From NCBI RefSeq assembly GCF_000429125.1, contig NZ_AUBG01000007.1, positions 62,001 through 126,000 of the forward strand: a stretch of DNA of 64,000 nt, read 5' to 3'. The first letter of the stretch is position 1. Each line of letters opens with the position of its first letter. This document shows positions 32,418 through 41,838 of the stretch, piece by piece. A model generated the notes under the pieces. It worked only from the letters and a program-made list of their open reading frames with translations. It was not told the origin of the DNA and did not search any database. A program made the position numbers and the translations under genes. The stretch comes from Aequorivita capsosiphonis DSM 23843. GTDB taxonomy: Bacteria > Bacteroidota > Bacteroidia > Flavobacteriales > Flavobacteriaceae.

Positions 32418-33746
32418 ATGGTTAAAGCTCTGATTTTTCTACTTGTTCTTTGCTTTTCTGCTTCATCCATAGGACAATCAGGTTTTTATTTACAAAACAA
32501 TAGAAAGAAAGATCGTATCCCGTTTCAATTAGTGAACAATTTGCCTATTATTGAGGTGGAAGTTAACGGTACGCCTCTGTCGTTTATTCTGGATACAGGT
32601 GTAAAATCTACCATCCTTTTTAGTTTAGAAGATGCTGATAGCCTTCAGTTGATGAACACTTCTCCTGTAAAACTTCAAGGGCTTGGTTCTGATGGCTCTA
32701 TAGAAGCGCTGAGAAGTTTGAATAACAGCGTTAAGGTGGGAGATGCTATAGATAGAAATCATTCACTTTATATAATTTTCGACAGTGCGCTTAATTTTTC
32801 ACCGAGAATGGGGATTCCTATTCACGGAATATTGGGAAATGAGTTTTTTGAAAATTTTATAGTGAAAATGAAATACTCTTCAGAAGTAATAGTCATTTCT
32901 GACCCAGATAAGCGTCCTTTGAAATCGTGTAGGAAATGTGAAGAGATGCCAATGAATTTTGAAAGAGGCAAGCCCTATGTTTCACTGCAGACCGTATCTG
33001 AAAATAAACGGGAAGAAGTAACGCTACTGATTGACTCTGGTTCTAGTGATGCACTATGGCTTTTTGATGAGAACAATTATATTCATGAAAATCCAAAAAA
33101 TTATTTTCAGGACTTTTTAGGCTTGGGCCTTAGCGGAAATATAAATGGGAAACGGGCAAAAATACCAGAACTTCTTGTGGGAGAATATAAGTTAACCGAT
33201 GTGAATACCTCTTTTCCTGAAGCTGCCGCGGTAATAAAAGCCCGCTATTATGAGGATCGTGATGGAAGCTTGGGGGGGGGATTTTTAAAGCGGTTTACTG
33301 TTACTTTTGATTATCGAAACAATAAGGTGCGATTTAAGAAGAACAATAAGTTCAATGATCCATTTCATTATAATATGAGTGGTCTTACCCTGGAACATGA
33401 GGGTGTGGAGCTCGTAAAGGAGGAAAGGCAAGCAACGGTTAATGCGTATAAAACTAATCAAAATAAAAGCCTTTCATGGAGCCGCGTTGCCGTAACCACC
33501 GAAGTTAATTTTTCTTTGGTTCCAAAATATGTGGTTGTAGATGTACGTAAAGATTCGCCGGCAGCCTTGGTGGGATTAGAAAAGAATGATGAAGTAATTT
33601 CAATAAACGGAATACCTTGTTATCAATATAAATTGTTTGAGCTTATTAATATGTTCTCAAATGAAGAAGGAAAACGCATTACTATGGAAGTAAAAAGAAA
33701 TGGTCGCCCTATGAAGGTTAAGTTTTACCTTAAAGCAGTGTTCTAA
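32418..33746 (+). CDS. Two-lobed aspartyl protease with C-terminal PDZ domain
   Basis: A 442-residue exported protein. The signal peptide is 1-20 (SSIGQS). There are two retropepsin-like lobes, each with its own catalytic motif, ILDTGVKSTILF (Asp59) and LIDSGSSDALWLF (Asp206), each followed by a hydrophobic-Gly flap or strand (GILGNEFFENF; GGGFLKRFTVTFDY). A PDZ domain (about 370-440: DSPAALVGLEKNDEVISINGIPCYQYKLFELI) closes the chain. Bacteroidota have many such periplasmic aspartyl proteases with unknown substrates. It is divergent from the aminotransferase and ends at a strong hairpin terminator. Confidence 0.92.
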   Translation: MVKALIFLLVLCFSASSIGQSGFYLQNNRKKDRIPFQLVNNLPIIEVEVNGTPLSFILDTGVKSTILFSLEDADSLQLMNTSPVKLQGLGSDGSIEALRSLNNSVKVGDAIDRNHSLYIIFDSALNFSPRMGIPIHGILGNEFFENFIVKMKYSSEVIVISDPDKRPLKSCRKCEEMPMNFERGKPYVSLQTVSENKREEVTLLIDSGSSDALWLFDENNYIHENPKNYFQDFLGLGLSGNINGKRAKIPELLVGEYKLTDVNTSFPEAAAVIKARYYEDRDGSLGGGFLKRFTVTFDYRNNKVRFKKNNKFNDPFHYNMSGLTLEHEGVELVKEERQATVNAYKTNQNKSLSWSRVAVTTEVNFSLVPKYVVVDVRKDSPAALVGLEKNDEVISINGIPCYQYKLFELINMFSNEEGKRITMEVKRNGRPMKVKFYLKAVF

Positions 33747-33751
33747 AAAAA

Positions 33752-33792
33752 AATCCAGTCTAAGCTAGACGCTTAAACCGGATTACTTTTTT
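33752..33792. terminator. Bidirectional terminator between the aspartyl protease and DUF1573 genes
   Basis: Stem AATCC-GT-TAAGC pairing with GCTTA-AC-GGATT, two internal mismatches, 5-nt loop, flanked by A9 and a T6 tract. Symmetry suits both convergent genes. Confidence 0.8.
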
Positions 33793-33807
33793 AAGAAGTA
33801 TTATTGC

Positions 33808-34200
33808 TTAGAGTTTTTCCAAAACACTAGAAGCCTCTTTTACTTCTCCTTTAATTTTTAAAGCCACCATGGGTTCGTTGGCATTAGAATAAACGGTGAT
33901 GGTTTTTCTTATTGGACCAACACGGTTTGTGTCATACTTAACTTCAATCGTGCTACTTGCGCCTGGAGCGATAGGCCCATCAGGTTTTTTTGGCACTGTA
34001 CATCCACAACTGGATTTTACATCACTTATAATAAGTGGGGCATCGCCAGTATTAGTGAATTCAAATACCCGAACTCCGTCACTATTTTTTGCTATAGTGC
34101 CGTAATCTACGGTATCTGCATTAAAACTGATTTTTGCTTGTTGCGCTTGGGCGGTAAAACCGATAAAGGCAACGAGAGCCATAAGAGCTAGTTTTTTCAT
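33808..34200 (-). CDS. DUF1573 domain protein
   Basis: A 130-residue exported protein: signal peptide 1-19 (GFTAQA), then a single Ig-like DUF1573 domain with the hallmark VRVFEFTNTGDAPLIISDVKSSCGCTVPKKPDGPIAPGASSTIEVKYDT. The SSCGCT motif and the PGxS..I.V.YDT strand pair are diagnostic. The family is abundant in Bacteroidota envelopes, with no established function. It is convergent with the aspartyl protease gene. Confidence 0.93.
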   Translation of the reverse strand: MKKLALMALVAFIGFTAQAQQAKISFNADTVDYGTIAKNSDGVRVFEFTNTGDAPLIISDVKSSCGCTVPKKPDGPIAPGASSTIEVKYDTNRVGPIRKTITVYSNANEPMVALKIKGEVKEASSVLEKL

Positions 34201-34320
34201 GATTTTTAGTTTTTGCTAAATTATAGAACTTTAAAGAATCTGCAAAATAACTGATTCACTTTTATTATCCTTCAGATATATTTACTTTTACAGCTTATAT
34301 CTCAAATACCAGACCAAAGT

Positions 34321-36951
34321 ATGGCTTTAGAAGCAAAATATAATGCGAAACAGATTGAAAACAAGTGGTATAGCTACTGGATGGAGAACCGTTATTTTCA
34401 TTCTGAAGTCGATGAAAGAACGCCGTACACCATAGTAATTCCACCACCAAACGTTACAGGAGTGCTCCATATGGGGCATATGCTCAATAATACCTTGCAG
34501 GACGTATTGATTCGCCGTGCGCGGCTAAAAGGTTTTAACGCCTGTTGGGTGCCAGGAACAGATCATGCTTCTATCGCTACAGAAGCTAAAGTGGTTGCAA
34601 AACTGAAAGCCGATGGAATTGACAAAGCCAATCTTTCCAGAGAAGAGTTTTTGGAGCACGCTTGGGAATGGACCCATAAACACGGTGGAATTATCTTAGA
34701 ACAACTTAAAAAACTGGGTGCTTCCTGTGATTGGGAGCGAACCAAGTTTACCATGGATGAAGAAATGTCAACATCCGTAATAAAGGTTTTTGTTGATCTT
34801 TATAACAAAGGCAACATTTATCGTGGCTACCGAATGGTAAACTGGGATCCTGCAGCAAAAACTACCCTTTCTGATGAAGAAGTTATTTACGCAGAAAAAC
34901 AGGGTAATCTATACTATTTAAACTATAAAATTGAAGGTAGTGATGACACTTTGACTATCGCCACCACACGTCCAGAAACCATTTTGGGCGATACAGCTAT
35001 CTGCATCAATCCAAATGATGAGCGCTTTGCACATCTTCGCGGTAAAAAAGCAATCGTTCCTGTTTGCAATCGAGTAATTCCAATTATTGAAGATGAATAT
35101 GTAGATGTTGAATTTGGAACGGGTTGTTTAAAAGTAACTCCTGCGCACGACGAGAACGATAAAATGCTAGGTGATAAGCACAATCTCGAAATAGTGGATA
35201 TTCTGAATGATAATGGAACTTTAAACAGTTTCGGTCTTCATTATGAAGGGAAAGATCGTTTCGCGGTCCGTAAGGAAATTGTAAAGGAACTTGAAGAAAT
35301 GGGCGTGGTTTCAAAAATTGAAACCCATATGCACAAGGTTGGTACTAGTGAAAGAACAGGTGCTGTTATAGAACCAAAGCTTAGCGATCAATGGTTTCTA
35401 AAAATGAAGGAATTGGCGCAACCTGCTTTAGATGCCGTACTCGAAAAAGAGGTGCATCTGGTTCCTGAGAAATTTATAAACACCTACCGTCATTGGATGG
35501 AAAACGTTCGTGACTGGAATATATCTCGCCAACTTTGGTGGGGACAACAAATTCCTGCATACTTCTATGGTGATGGCAAGGAAGACTTTGTAGTTGCTGA
35601 AACTATAGAAGAAGCCTTAAAACTGGCACAAGAAAAAACTACAAACTACAAATTACAAACTATTGACTTAACACAGGATCCTGATGCTTTAGACACCTGG
35701 TTTTCGTCTTGGCTTTGGCCGATAAGTGTTTTTAACGGGATCTTGGAGCCTGACAACAAAGAAATAAATTATTACTATCCAACCAACGACCTTGTAACCG
35801 CTCCCGAAATATTATTTTTCTGGGTGGCACGAATGATAATCGCCGGTTATGAATATAGAAATGAAAAACCTTTTACGAATGTTTATTTAACGGGTATCGT
35901 GCGTGACAAACAGCGTAGAAAGATGAGCAAGTCTTTGGGGAATTCTCCAGATCCAATTGGATTAATGGAAACCTATGGTGCGGATGGAGTACGGGTTGGG
36001 ATGCTTCTTAGCTCCCCTGCCGGAAACGATTTAATGTTTGAGGAAGATCTCTGCAAGCAGGGTAGTGGCTTTGTAAACAAGATATGGAATGCATACAGAT
36101 TGATAGATGGTTGGGAGGTTTGCTTGGAAAAGGAGCAATCCCAAAGTGATATCATCTCCCTTCAGTGGTACAAGAATAAATTCCAAAAAACCCTTGCTGA
36201 AATTGAAGATCATTATAGTAAATACCGAATTAGTGATGCTTTGATGTCAACGTATAAGTTGGTTTGGGACGATTTCTGCTCATGGTTGCTGGAAATGGTA
36301 AAACCTCCTTTTGGGGAGAAAATCTCAGAGAAAACATATTTGGAGGTAATTTCGGTTTTAGAAGACAATCTAAAGATATTGCATCCTTTTGTGCCATTTA
36401 TTTCTGAAGAAATATGGCAGCATATCACCCAACGTGATATTTCCGAAGCCTTGATAATTTCAAAATGGCCAAAAGCAGAATCATTTGACAATAAGATTAT
36501 AAAGGATTTTGAATTTGCTTCGGAAGTAATCTCGGGAATACGAACCATTCGCAAGGAAAAAAATATTTCATTCAAGGATAGCATTGCGCTGTCGGTTTTG
36601 AATAACGATAATGCGTCCAAAGAATTTGACGCAGTAATCACAAAACTCGGCAACATTTCAGAATTGAATTATATTTCAGAAAAAATCGATGGAGCTCTTA
36701 CTTTTCGCGTAAAAAGTAACGAATACTTCGTGCCAATTGCTGGTGCCATAAACGTGGAAGAAGAAATAGCAAAACTTTCCGAAGAGCTAAAATATACGGA
36801 AGGATTTTTAAGAAGCGTTCAAGGAAAATTGAAGAATGAACGTTTTGTAAGTGGCGCTCCGGAGCAGGTTGTGGCTTTGGAAAAACAAAAAGAAGCAGAT
36901 GCGCTATCTAAGATTGAAACTTTAAAGATGAGTCTCAGTGGTCTAAAATAA
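34321..36951 (+). CDS. valS: Valyl-tRNA synthetase
   Basis: Class I aminoacyl-tRNA synthetase of 876 residues. The HIGH-type motif is [17 protein letters not shown] (first His50), the CP1 editing domain contains [19 protein letters not shown] and [16 protein letters not shown], and KMSKS is [13 protein letters not shown] (Lys534). The anticodon-binding domain and the C-terminal coiled-coil arm (about 800-876) complete it. Oddity: near residue 440 the segment TTNYKLQTI is encoded by a period-7 tandem repeat (35637-35664) like those found between genes. The insertion keeps frame, since three units are 21 nt. Confidence 0.98.
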   Translation: MALEAKYNAKQIENKWYSYWMENRYFHSEVDERTPYTIVIPPPNVTGVLHMGHMLNNTLQDVLIRRARLKGFNACWVPGTDHASIATEAKVVAKLKADGIDKANLSREEFLEHAWEWTHKHGGIILEQLKKLGASCDWERTKFTMDEEMSTSVIKVFVDLYNKGNIYRGYRMVNWDPAAKTTLSDEEVIYAEKQGNLYYLNYKIEGSDDTLTIATTRPETILGDTAICINPNDERFAHLRGKKAIVPVCNRVIPIIEDEYVDVEFGTGCLKVTPAHDENDKMLGDKHNLEIVDILNDNGTLNSFGLHYEGKDRFAVRKEIVKELEEMGVVSKIETHMHKVGTSERTGAVIEPKLSDQWFLKMKELAQPALDAVLEKEVHLVPEKFINTYRHWMENVRDWNISRQLWWGQQIPAYFYGDGKEDFVVAETIEEALKLAQEKTTNYKLQTIDLTQDPDALDTWFSSWLWPISVFNGILEPDNKEINYYYPTNDLVTAPEILFFWVARMIIAGYEYRNEKPFTNVYLTGIVRDKQRRKMSKSLGNSPDPIGLMETYGADGVRVGMLLSSPAGNDLMFEEDLCKQGSGFVNKIWNAYRLIDGWEVCLEKEQSQSDIISLQWYKNKFQKTLAEIEDHYSKYRISDALMSTYKLVWDDFCSWLLEMVKPPFGEKISEKTYLEVISVLEDNLKILHPFVPFISEEIWQHITQRDISEALIISKWPKAESFDNKIIKDFEFASEVISGIRTIRKEKNISFKDSIALSVLNNDNASKEFDAVITKLGNISELNYISEKIDGALTFRVKSNEYFVPIAGAINVEEEIAKLSEELKYTEGFLRSVQGKLKNERFVSGAPEQVVALEKQKEADALSKIETLKMSLSGLK
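35637..35664. repeat. Period-7 array inside valS (AACTACA)
   Basis: Two exact AACTACA heptamers, one AATTACA and one diverged AACTATT, in phase, within the coding sequence just before the [15 protein letters not shown] motif. Confidence 0.85.
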
Positions 36952-36970
36952 ATATAGCAATTACTTTATA

Positions 36971-37052
36971 GACCTGTCCGGTTTTTCATCCTATTAGTAA
37001 AATTTCGTGACGCGCGAAATAATGAAGAAAGGAAAACCAGACGGGTCTTTTC
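36971..37052 (+). terminator. Long imperfect palindrome after valS
   Basis: Outer arms GACCTGTCCGGTTTTTCAT and ATGAAg...AAAACCaGACgGGTC, with an internal hairpin ATTTCG-tgacgcg-CGAAAT, followed by TTTTCT. Probably the valS terminator. Its size and nested structure are larger than needed. Confidence 0.65.
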
Positions 37053-37158
37053 TATTCAAAAGCCGTTAAAAACTCTTAATTTAATCTAAATCAAGGTTAA
37101 TGTTCTAAGGCTAGGAAACTTTTGTCTGTATCTTGTTCAAAAATAAAACAAAACAATT

Positions 37159-37401
37159 ATGGACCAAGCAAAATATAACGAAATGCAGGCAATGCTGCAC
37201 AAACTGGAAGATATCAAAAACAGTCAAGAGAGCATTCTTGACAAAATAAATCACGTAATTACAGATCTCTTTCAAAATCCTGACAAGGAATTAGAAAAGG
37301 CGATGGAAGCAGCACACGAAAGAGCTTCAGAAAATGTTTCGAAAATAGGTGAGGCTATTGAAGAGTACGAAATAAAATTCAACAAGGCGCAACAAGCCTA
37401 G
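37159..37401 (+). CDS. Small helical hypothetical protein
   Basis: An 80-residue, highly charged, wholly helical protein with two coiled-coil segments (about 6-45 and 52-78). No signal peptide, membrane helix or Cys. It may oligomerise. I recognise no family. It stands alone between valS and the convergent acbP. Confidence 0.7.
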   Translation: MDQAKYNEMQAMLHKLEDIKNSQESILDKINHVITDLFQNPDKELEKAMEAAHERASENVSKIGEAIEEYEIKFNKAQQA

Positions 37402-37402
37402 T

Positions 37403-37669
37403 TTATTTCCTGTATAAAAAATATTGGTTTACTGCCTCAATGTAGCGTTCTTTCGCTTCATCACTTGATAGACCACGTGTTTGGAAAAGCGCGTTGGTCT
37501 TAAAGGCAGAGATATGGGGTTTTCTTCCGCTTGGTGTATGGGCTTCATTTGTTGCGCGTTTATAATAAGCGTACAATCGCAACAAAACATCTGCCGGAAA
37601 GGGTTCTTTATGGTCGTTAATACTTTTTACAGCGGTTTTAAAGGCTATATCTAACTCTTCAGAAGTCAT
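37403..37669 (-). CDS. Acyl-CoA-binding protein
   Basis: An 88-residue cytosolic ACBP: LDIAFKTAVKSIN, then the ligand-binding signature RLYAYYKRATNEAH (Y-x-x-YKQAT-like), a Lys/Arg for the CoA phosphate, and WxxW-like FKTNALFQTRGLSSDEAKERYIEAV in which the usual Trp are Phe. ACBP is mainly eukaryotic, but Bacteroidota commonly have one beside phospholipid genes. Its ATG overlaps the psd stop by one base, so it is coupled to phospholipid synthesis. Confidence 0.93.
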   Translation of the reverse strand: MTSEELDIAFKTAVKSINDHKEPFPADVLLRLYAYYKRATNEAHTPSGRKPHISAFKTNALFQTRGLSSDEAKERYIEAVNQYFLYRK

Positions 37670-38319
37670 TATTTTTCAGCAATTATTGAGATTCCTCCTT
37701 TAACTTTTTGGTTTAATTCAACCTTTATTTTTGCATTTAAAGGTAGATAGATATCCACACGTGATCCAAATTTAATAAAACCACTATCTGAGGCTTGATC
37801 TACCTCTTGGCCCACTTCAGCGTAGTTTACAATTCGCTTGGCCATCGCGCCTGCAATTTGACGAAACAAAACATCTCCAAAGGCGCTGTTTTTAACAACA
37901 ACGGTGGTACGTTCATTCTCTTCGGAAGATTTTGGGTGCCACGCTACTAAATATTTCCCAGGATGATACTTACTGTAAATTACCTTTCCGCCAACAGGAT
38001 ATCTGGTAATGTGAACATTTATTGGACTCATAAAAACAGAAACCTGCAGTCGTTTATCCTTAAAATATTCTTTTTCAAAAACTTCCTCAATAACAACAAC
38101 TTTCCCATCAACTGAGGATAGTACTTGCTCTGGGTGCACCAAGAAATTTCTTTTGGGGTTTCTAAAAAACTGTAAAACCAATAGCAAGAGAATTATTAGT
38201 GCAATAATAACTCCGCCACGAAAGGTTGGGTTTTCAATAAACACATTTGCCAAAAGGCTGAGCCCGATAACAATAGCTAGCGCTATAACAATAATTTTGA
38301 ATCCTTCTTTATGAAACAT
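37669..38319 (-). CDS. psd: Phosphatidylserine decarboxylase family protein
   Basis: Converts phosphatidylserine to phosphatidylethanolamine. A 216-residue short-type (PSD-A-like) proenzyme: two N-terminal membrane helices (about 6-50), PINVHITRYPVGGKVIYSKYHPGKYLVAWHPKSSEENER, and the self-cleavage site in SGFIKFGSRVDIYLPL, where the Gly-Ser gives the pyruvoyl group. ATG 38319 is preferred over a TTG at 38328. It overlaps cdsA by 11 nt, and together they form the CDP-DAG to PE branch. Confidence 0.94.
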   Translation of the reverse strand: MFHKEGFKIIVIALAIVIGLSLLANVFIENPTFRGGVIIALIILLLLVLQFFRNPKRNFLVHPEQVLSSVDGKVVVIEEVFEKEYFKDKRLQVSVFMSPINVHITRYPVGGKVIYSKYHPGKYLVAWHPKSSEENERTTVVVKNSAFGDVLFRQIAGAMAKRIVNYAEVGQEVDQASDSGFIKFGSRVDIYLPLNAKIKVELNQKVKGGISIIAEK

Positions 38320-39136
38320 TGTCAACAATTAATAAAAATGCATAAACAAAAGGACTGGAGTAAATAATACTATCCAACCTGTCATACAAGCCACCATGGC
38401 CCGGCATAATAATCCCGCTGTCCTTAACTCCAGCTTGTCTTTTAAACTTAGATTGTATTAAATCTCCAATCGTTCCAAAAACAGAAACGATGATCGCCAT
38501 CACTATCCAAATCCATAATGGATACGTTTCAGCATCCATGGGCCTATAGTTTTCTAATAGATTAAAGATAACAAATCCTGCGAATAATGCGCCTAATATA
38601 CCTCCAACAAAACCTTCAATGGTCTTATTGGGCGAAATGCGCTCCAATAGTTTATGCTTACCAAAATTTTTACCTATTAAAAAGGCAAAGGTATCGTTGC
38701 TCCATACCAAAATGAAGACAGCCACAATCAACTCAGGTATAAATTCTCCACCAATCATCGGGATAAGGGTTAAAAACACGAAACCGCTTATGATGTAAAA
38801 AACCACTGTAATATATTTTTTCTTTTCGAACATGGGTATTTTGCTCACCCATAAAACATCTTTAAGTAAAAATAGATTTACAAAGGTGCTCATGATCAGA
38901 AGAAGATATACCGAATTTATATCGAATATATTATAACTCAAAAAATAAAAGCCTGCGGCTAGGAGAAAGTATGCGAGGTAACTGGTGAGGTGTACTAGTT
39001 TTAAATATTCACTTAAGGTGATTACAGCGAGTACAAAAAAAAGACCCATAAACCATTCACGCGAGGTGAACATAGCAAAGATGATGATCGAAATGTATAA
39101 TACGCCCGAGAGGGTCCGTATGAGAATTTCCTTCAT
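38309..39136 (-). CDS. cdsA: Phosphatidate cytidylyltransferase
   Basis: Makes CDP-diacylglycerol from phosphatidate and CTP at the inner membrane. A 275-residue, 7-8 helix protein. The family signature near the C-terminus (SVFGTIGDLIQSKFKRQAGVKDSGIIMPGHGGLYDRLDS) has the conserved Gly-Asp-x-x-x-S and the PGHGGxxDRxDS catalytic residues. WSNDTFAFLIGKNFGKHKLLERISPNKTIEGFVGG is also diagnostic. Part of the rsfS-ftsH-LUD-cdsA-psd-acbP run. Confidence 0.96.
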   Translation of the reverse strand: MKEILIRTLSGVLYISIIIFAMFTSREWFMGLFFVLAVITLSEYLKLVHLTSYLAYFLLAAGFYFLSYNIFDINSVYLLLIMSTFVNLFLLKDVLWVSKIPMFEKKKYITVVFYIISGFVFLTLIPMIGGEFIPELIVAVFILVWSNDTFAFLIGKNFGKHKLLERISPNKTIEGFVGGILGALFAGFVIFNLLENYRPMDAETYPLWIWIVMAIIVSVFGTIGDLIQSKFKRQAGVKDSGIIMPGHGGLYDRLDSIIYSSPFVYAFLLIVDNVS

Positions 39137-39142
39137 ATTATA

Positions 39143-39754
39143 TTATAAGTCTTCTAAAAGCAGCAAATATAGGTTTTTTGAGCTACTTCCATAACTCATA
39201 AAATTCTTTTCTTTTTCAATTTCAAAGTTTTGAATGGTAGTAATGTTACTTGGAATGTAACCCGTGCTCTGGTTTTTTATGGTGCGTAAGCCTTCGCTTA
39301 TTGTATCTACCATCTGACTGGTAGTAGCAAAAATGATGAAATTTGAAGGTAGTTCCTTTAATTTTTTTTCTTTTACTTGGTTTGAGGAAAGTAGTATAGA
39401 GCCATTGTTGGATACAAGCGCTTCACACGTGGACAGAAAGAATGTTGACTCAGGATTCCTTACGAAATTGAGGTTAAAGCCTTCAAACCTTTTGCTAAGC
39501 TTCTCGTTAACGCAAAATACATCCTGCTCATACCAATCATTTTCTAGCATGATATTATCAAATGCCTCAATAATCTCGTCCCAGTTTTCGCAATAAATGA
39601 ACTTTCCACCATTATTTTTAAAATTATAGGTGAATTTTTCGTCTATCGGAAGTTTTTCCTCAGGGAAATAGCTACTTGTATCGGAAGTGTCAGCTCTTTT
39701 AGCCTTTTCTTCCGCTTTGTAATTAGGATTTAAAAGTCTTTTGAATAGACTCAT
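39143..39754 (-). CDS. LUD-domain protein
   Basis: A 203-residue cytoplasmic protein with an N-terminal basic tail (MSLFKRLLNPNYKAEEKAKR) and a LUD (LutC-like, NagB/RpiA fold) domain. STFFLSTCEALVSNNGSILLSSNQ and IIFATTSQMVDTISEGLRTI are the recognisable parts. LUD proteins in lactate utilisation act with LutA/B, but those genes are absent here. In Bacteroidota this gene regularly lies between ftsH and cdsA, so its role is probably different. It is 6 nt upstream of cdsA. Confidence 0.88.
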   Translation of the reverse strand: MSLFKRLLNPNYKAEEKAKRADTSDTSSYFPEEKLPIDEKFTYNFKNNGGKFIYCENWDEIIEAFDNIMLENDWYEQDVFCVNEKLSKRFEGFNLNFVRNPESTFFLSTCEALVSNNGSILLSSNQVKEKKLKELPSNFIIFATTSQMVDTISEGLRTIKNQSTGYIPSNITTIQNFEIEKEKNFMSYGSSSKNLYLLLLEDL

Positions 39755-39867
39755 TTATAACGAATTGAGGAGTTTATAAGTACATGAACTTCAAATATAT
39801 AAAATCTATAATGAAGTTATGTTATCAAAAAAACAAAGTTACGGAATAGCTCTTAAAACCGACAATT

Positions 39868-41823
39868 TTAAGTAGTTGCCGGTCTTGTAGCTTCTTCTGG
39901 AATTTTGAAAGGACGTTCTCCAAAAATCTTTTCAAGGTTGTCTTTGAAAATCACTTCCTTTTCAAGTAAAACATTAGCCAGCTCGGTCAATTTATCCTTG
40001 TTCTCTTCCAGCAGCGCTAATGCACGTTGGTATTGACCTTCAATAAGGGCTGAAATTTCTTGATCAATAAGCTCAGCCGTCTTTTCACTATAAGGCTTAG
40101 AGAAGTTATATTCTGATTGACCGCTGCTATCGTAATAAGTAAGGTTACCAACTTTTTCATTCAATCCGTAAATTGTGACCATAGCACGGGCCTGCTTGGT
40201 TACTTTTTCAAGGTCGCTTAAGGCTCCTGTAGAAATACGGTCAAAGATTACCTTTTCTGCGGCGCGACCACCAAGGGCTGCGCACATTTCATCTAGCATT
40301 TGTTCTGGATGAATAATCAATCTTTCTTCAGGCAAATACCAGGCGGCACCTAAAGATTGTCCACGAGGAACAATAGTTACTTTTACCAATGGTGCGGCAT
40401 GCTCCAACATCCAGCTCACGGTTGCGTGACCAGCTTCGTGGTAAGCAATGGCGCGCTTTTCGTCCATGGTCATTATTTTGTTTTTCTTTTCAAGTCCGCC
40501 AACAATTCTGTCAACAGCATCAAGGAAATCTTGCTTGCCTACAGATTTCTTGCCATTTCTGGCAGCGATTAGGGCAGCTTCATTACACACATTCGCAATA
40601 TCAGCTCCAGAGAAACCTGGGGTTTGCTTTGAAAGGAAGTCTGTATCTAAATTTTCGTCCTTTTTAATGGGACGCAAGTGAACTTCAAATATCTCTTTTC
40701 GCTCACGAACATCTGGAAGATCAACATAGATCTGTCTGTCAAAACGACCGGCACGCATGAGCGCTTTGTCTAAAACATCGGCGCGGTTTGTTGCGGCCAC
40801 TACAATAACATTGGTATTTGTTCCAAAGCCATCCATTTCGGTCAACAACTGGTTTAATGTGTTTTCACGCTCGTCATTGCTTCCAGACATGTTATTTTTT
40901 CCACGGGCACGGCCAATGGCGTCAATTTCATCAATAAAAATAATCGCTGGCGATTTGTCTTTGGCCTGCTTAAACAAGTCACGAACACGTGATGCACCAA
41001 CACCAACAAACATCTCCACAAAATCGGAACCTGAAAGGGAGAAAAATGGAACTTGAGCTTCCCCGGCAACGGCTTTTGCCAAGAGGGTTTTTCCAGTTCC
41101 TGGAGGTCCAACAAGTAATGCACCTTTCGGAATTTTTCCTCCGAGGGAGGTGTATTTTTCCGGGTTTTTTAAGAAATCAACAATTTCCTGAACTTCTTCT
41201 TTTGCACCTTCCAAGCCAGCAACATCTTTAAACGAAGTTTTTACATCGGTTTTTTCGTCAAAAAGTTTCGCTTTAGACTTACCAATGTTAAACAGTTGTC
41301 CACCTGCACCACCACCGGCGCCTGAAGACATTCTTCGCATAATAAATATCCATATCCCAATTATAATAGCGAAGGGAAGAATACTCATGAGTATATCACC
41401 CCAAACGTTGGAGTCGGTCTGGAAATTCAAAGTTGCTGTTAAACCGTTTTCAGACTTTATATCCTGAAAATCTTTTTGGAAAATTTGAAGATCTCCAAAT
41501 TCAAATTGATAATCGGGATCATTGGCACTTGGCTCCAAAAACGAGGGTACATTCTTTTCTTTGGAATGAACTTCTTTCTTTTTTGCTTCGTCCGTTAAAT
41601 AAACTTTTGCAATCTTTTTATTAATTACATCCACTTTTTTAACGTCGCCATCTTTTAAAAATGTTTCAAATTGGGATTGTGTGGTCTTTTCTGGTTGAGA
41701 CCAGCTACCACCGCCAAAGATGTTTATTCCCAAAAATATAAGCGCAATGGCAATATAAATCCAATAATAATTAGCCTTAGGCTTCTTTGAGTCTTTCTTC
41801 TTATTTTTATTTTCTTCGGCCAT
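39868..41823 (-). CDS. ftsH: ATP-dependent zinc metalloprotease FtsH
   Basis: Membrane-bound AAA+ protease degrading membrane and regulatory proteins. Residues 1-150 hold two membrane helices (about 20-37 and 145-165) around a periplasmic loop. AAA domain: Walker A GPPGTGKTLLAKAVAGE, Walker B IIFIDEIDAIG, SRH RADVLDKALMRAGRFDR. Zinc site HEAGH (His462, Glu463, His466) in IAYHEAGHATVSW, plus the third ligand Asp in ALSDLEKVTKQ. The C-terminus is Pro/Thr rich. Length 651 is normal. It lies 15 nt after rsfS. Confidence 0.98.
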   Translation of the reverse strand: MAEENKNKKKDSKKPKANYYWIYIAIALIFLGINIFGGGSWSQPEKTTQSQFETFLKDGDVKKVDVINKKIAKVYLTDEAKKKEVHSKEKNVPSFLEPSANDPDYQFEFGDLQIFQKDFQDIKSENGLTATLNFQTDSNVWGDILMSILPFAIIIGIWIFIMRRMSSGAGGGAGGQLFNIGKSKAKLFDEKTDVKTSFKDVAGLEGAKEEVQEIVDFLKNPEKYTSLGGKIPKGALLVGPPGTGKTLLAKAVAGEAQVPFFSLSGSDFVEMFVGVGASRVRDLFKQAKDKSPAIIFIDEIDAIGRARGKNNMSGSNDERENTLNQLLTEMDGFGTNTNVIVVAATNRADVLDKALMRAGRFDRQIYVDLPDVRERKEIFEVHLRPIKKDENLDTDFLSKQTPGFSGADIANVCNEAALIAARNGKKSVGKQDFLDAVDRIVGGLEKKNKIMTMDEKRAIAYHEAGHATVSWMLEHAAPLVKVTIVPRGQSLGAAWYLPEERLIIHPEQMLDEMCAALGGRAAEKVIFDRISTGALSDLEKVTKQARAMVTIYGLNEKVGNLTYYDSSGQSEYNFSKPYSEKTAELIDQEISALIEGQYQRALALLEENKDKLTELANVLLEKEVIFKDNLEKIFGERPFKIPEEATRPATT

Positions 41824-41838
41824 AAGGCAGTTTTCTTT

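Noticed and set aside
34563-36656. Several minus-strand frames across valS
   Set aside because: Antisense to conserved valS coding sequence; no signal sequences or domains.
37403-37669. Eukaryotic origin of the acyl-CoA-binding protein by recent transfer
   Set aside because: Such genes are common beside psd in Bacteroidota and this one is translationally coupled to its neighbour, so recent transfer is not needed.
40357-40681. Three overlapping plus-strand frames across ftsH
   Set aside because: All are antisense shadows of the strongly conserved ftsH protease domain.
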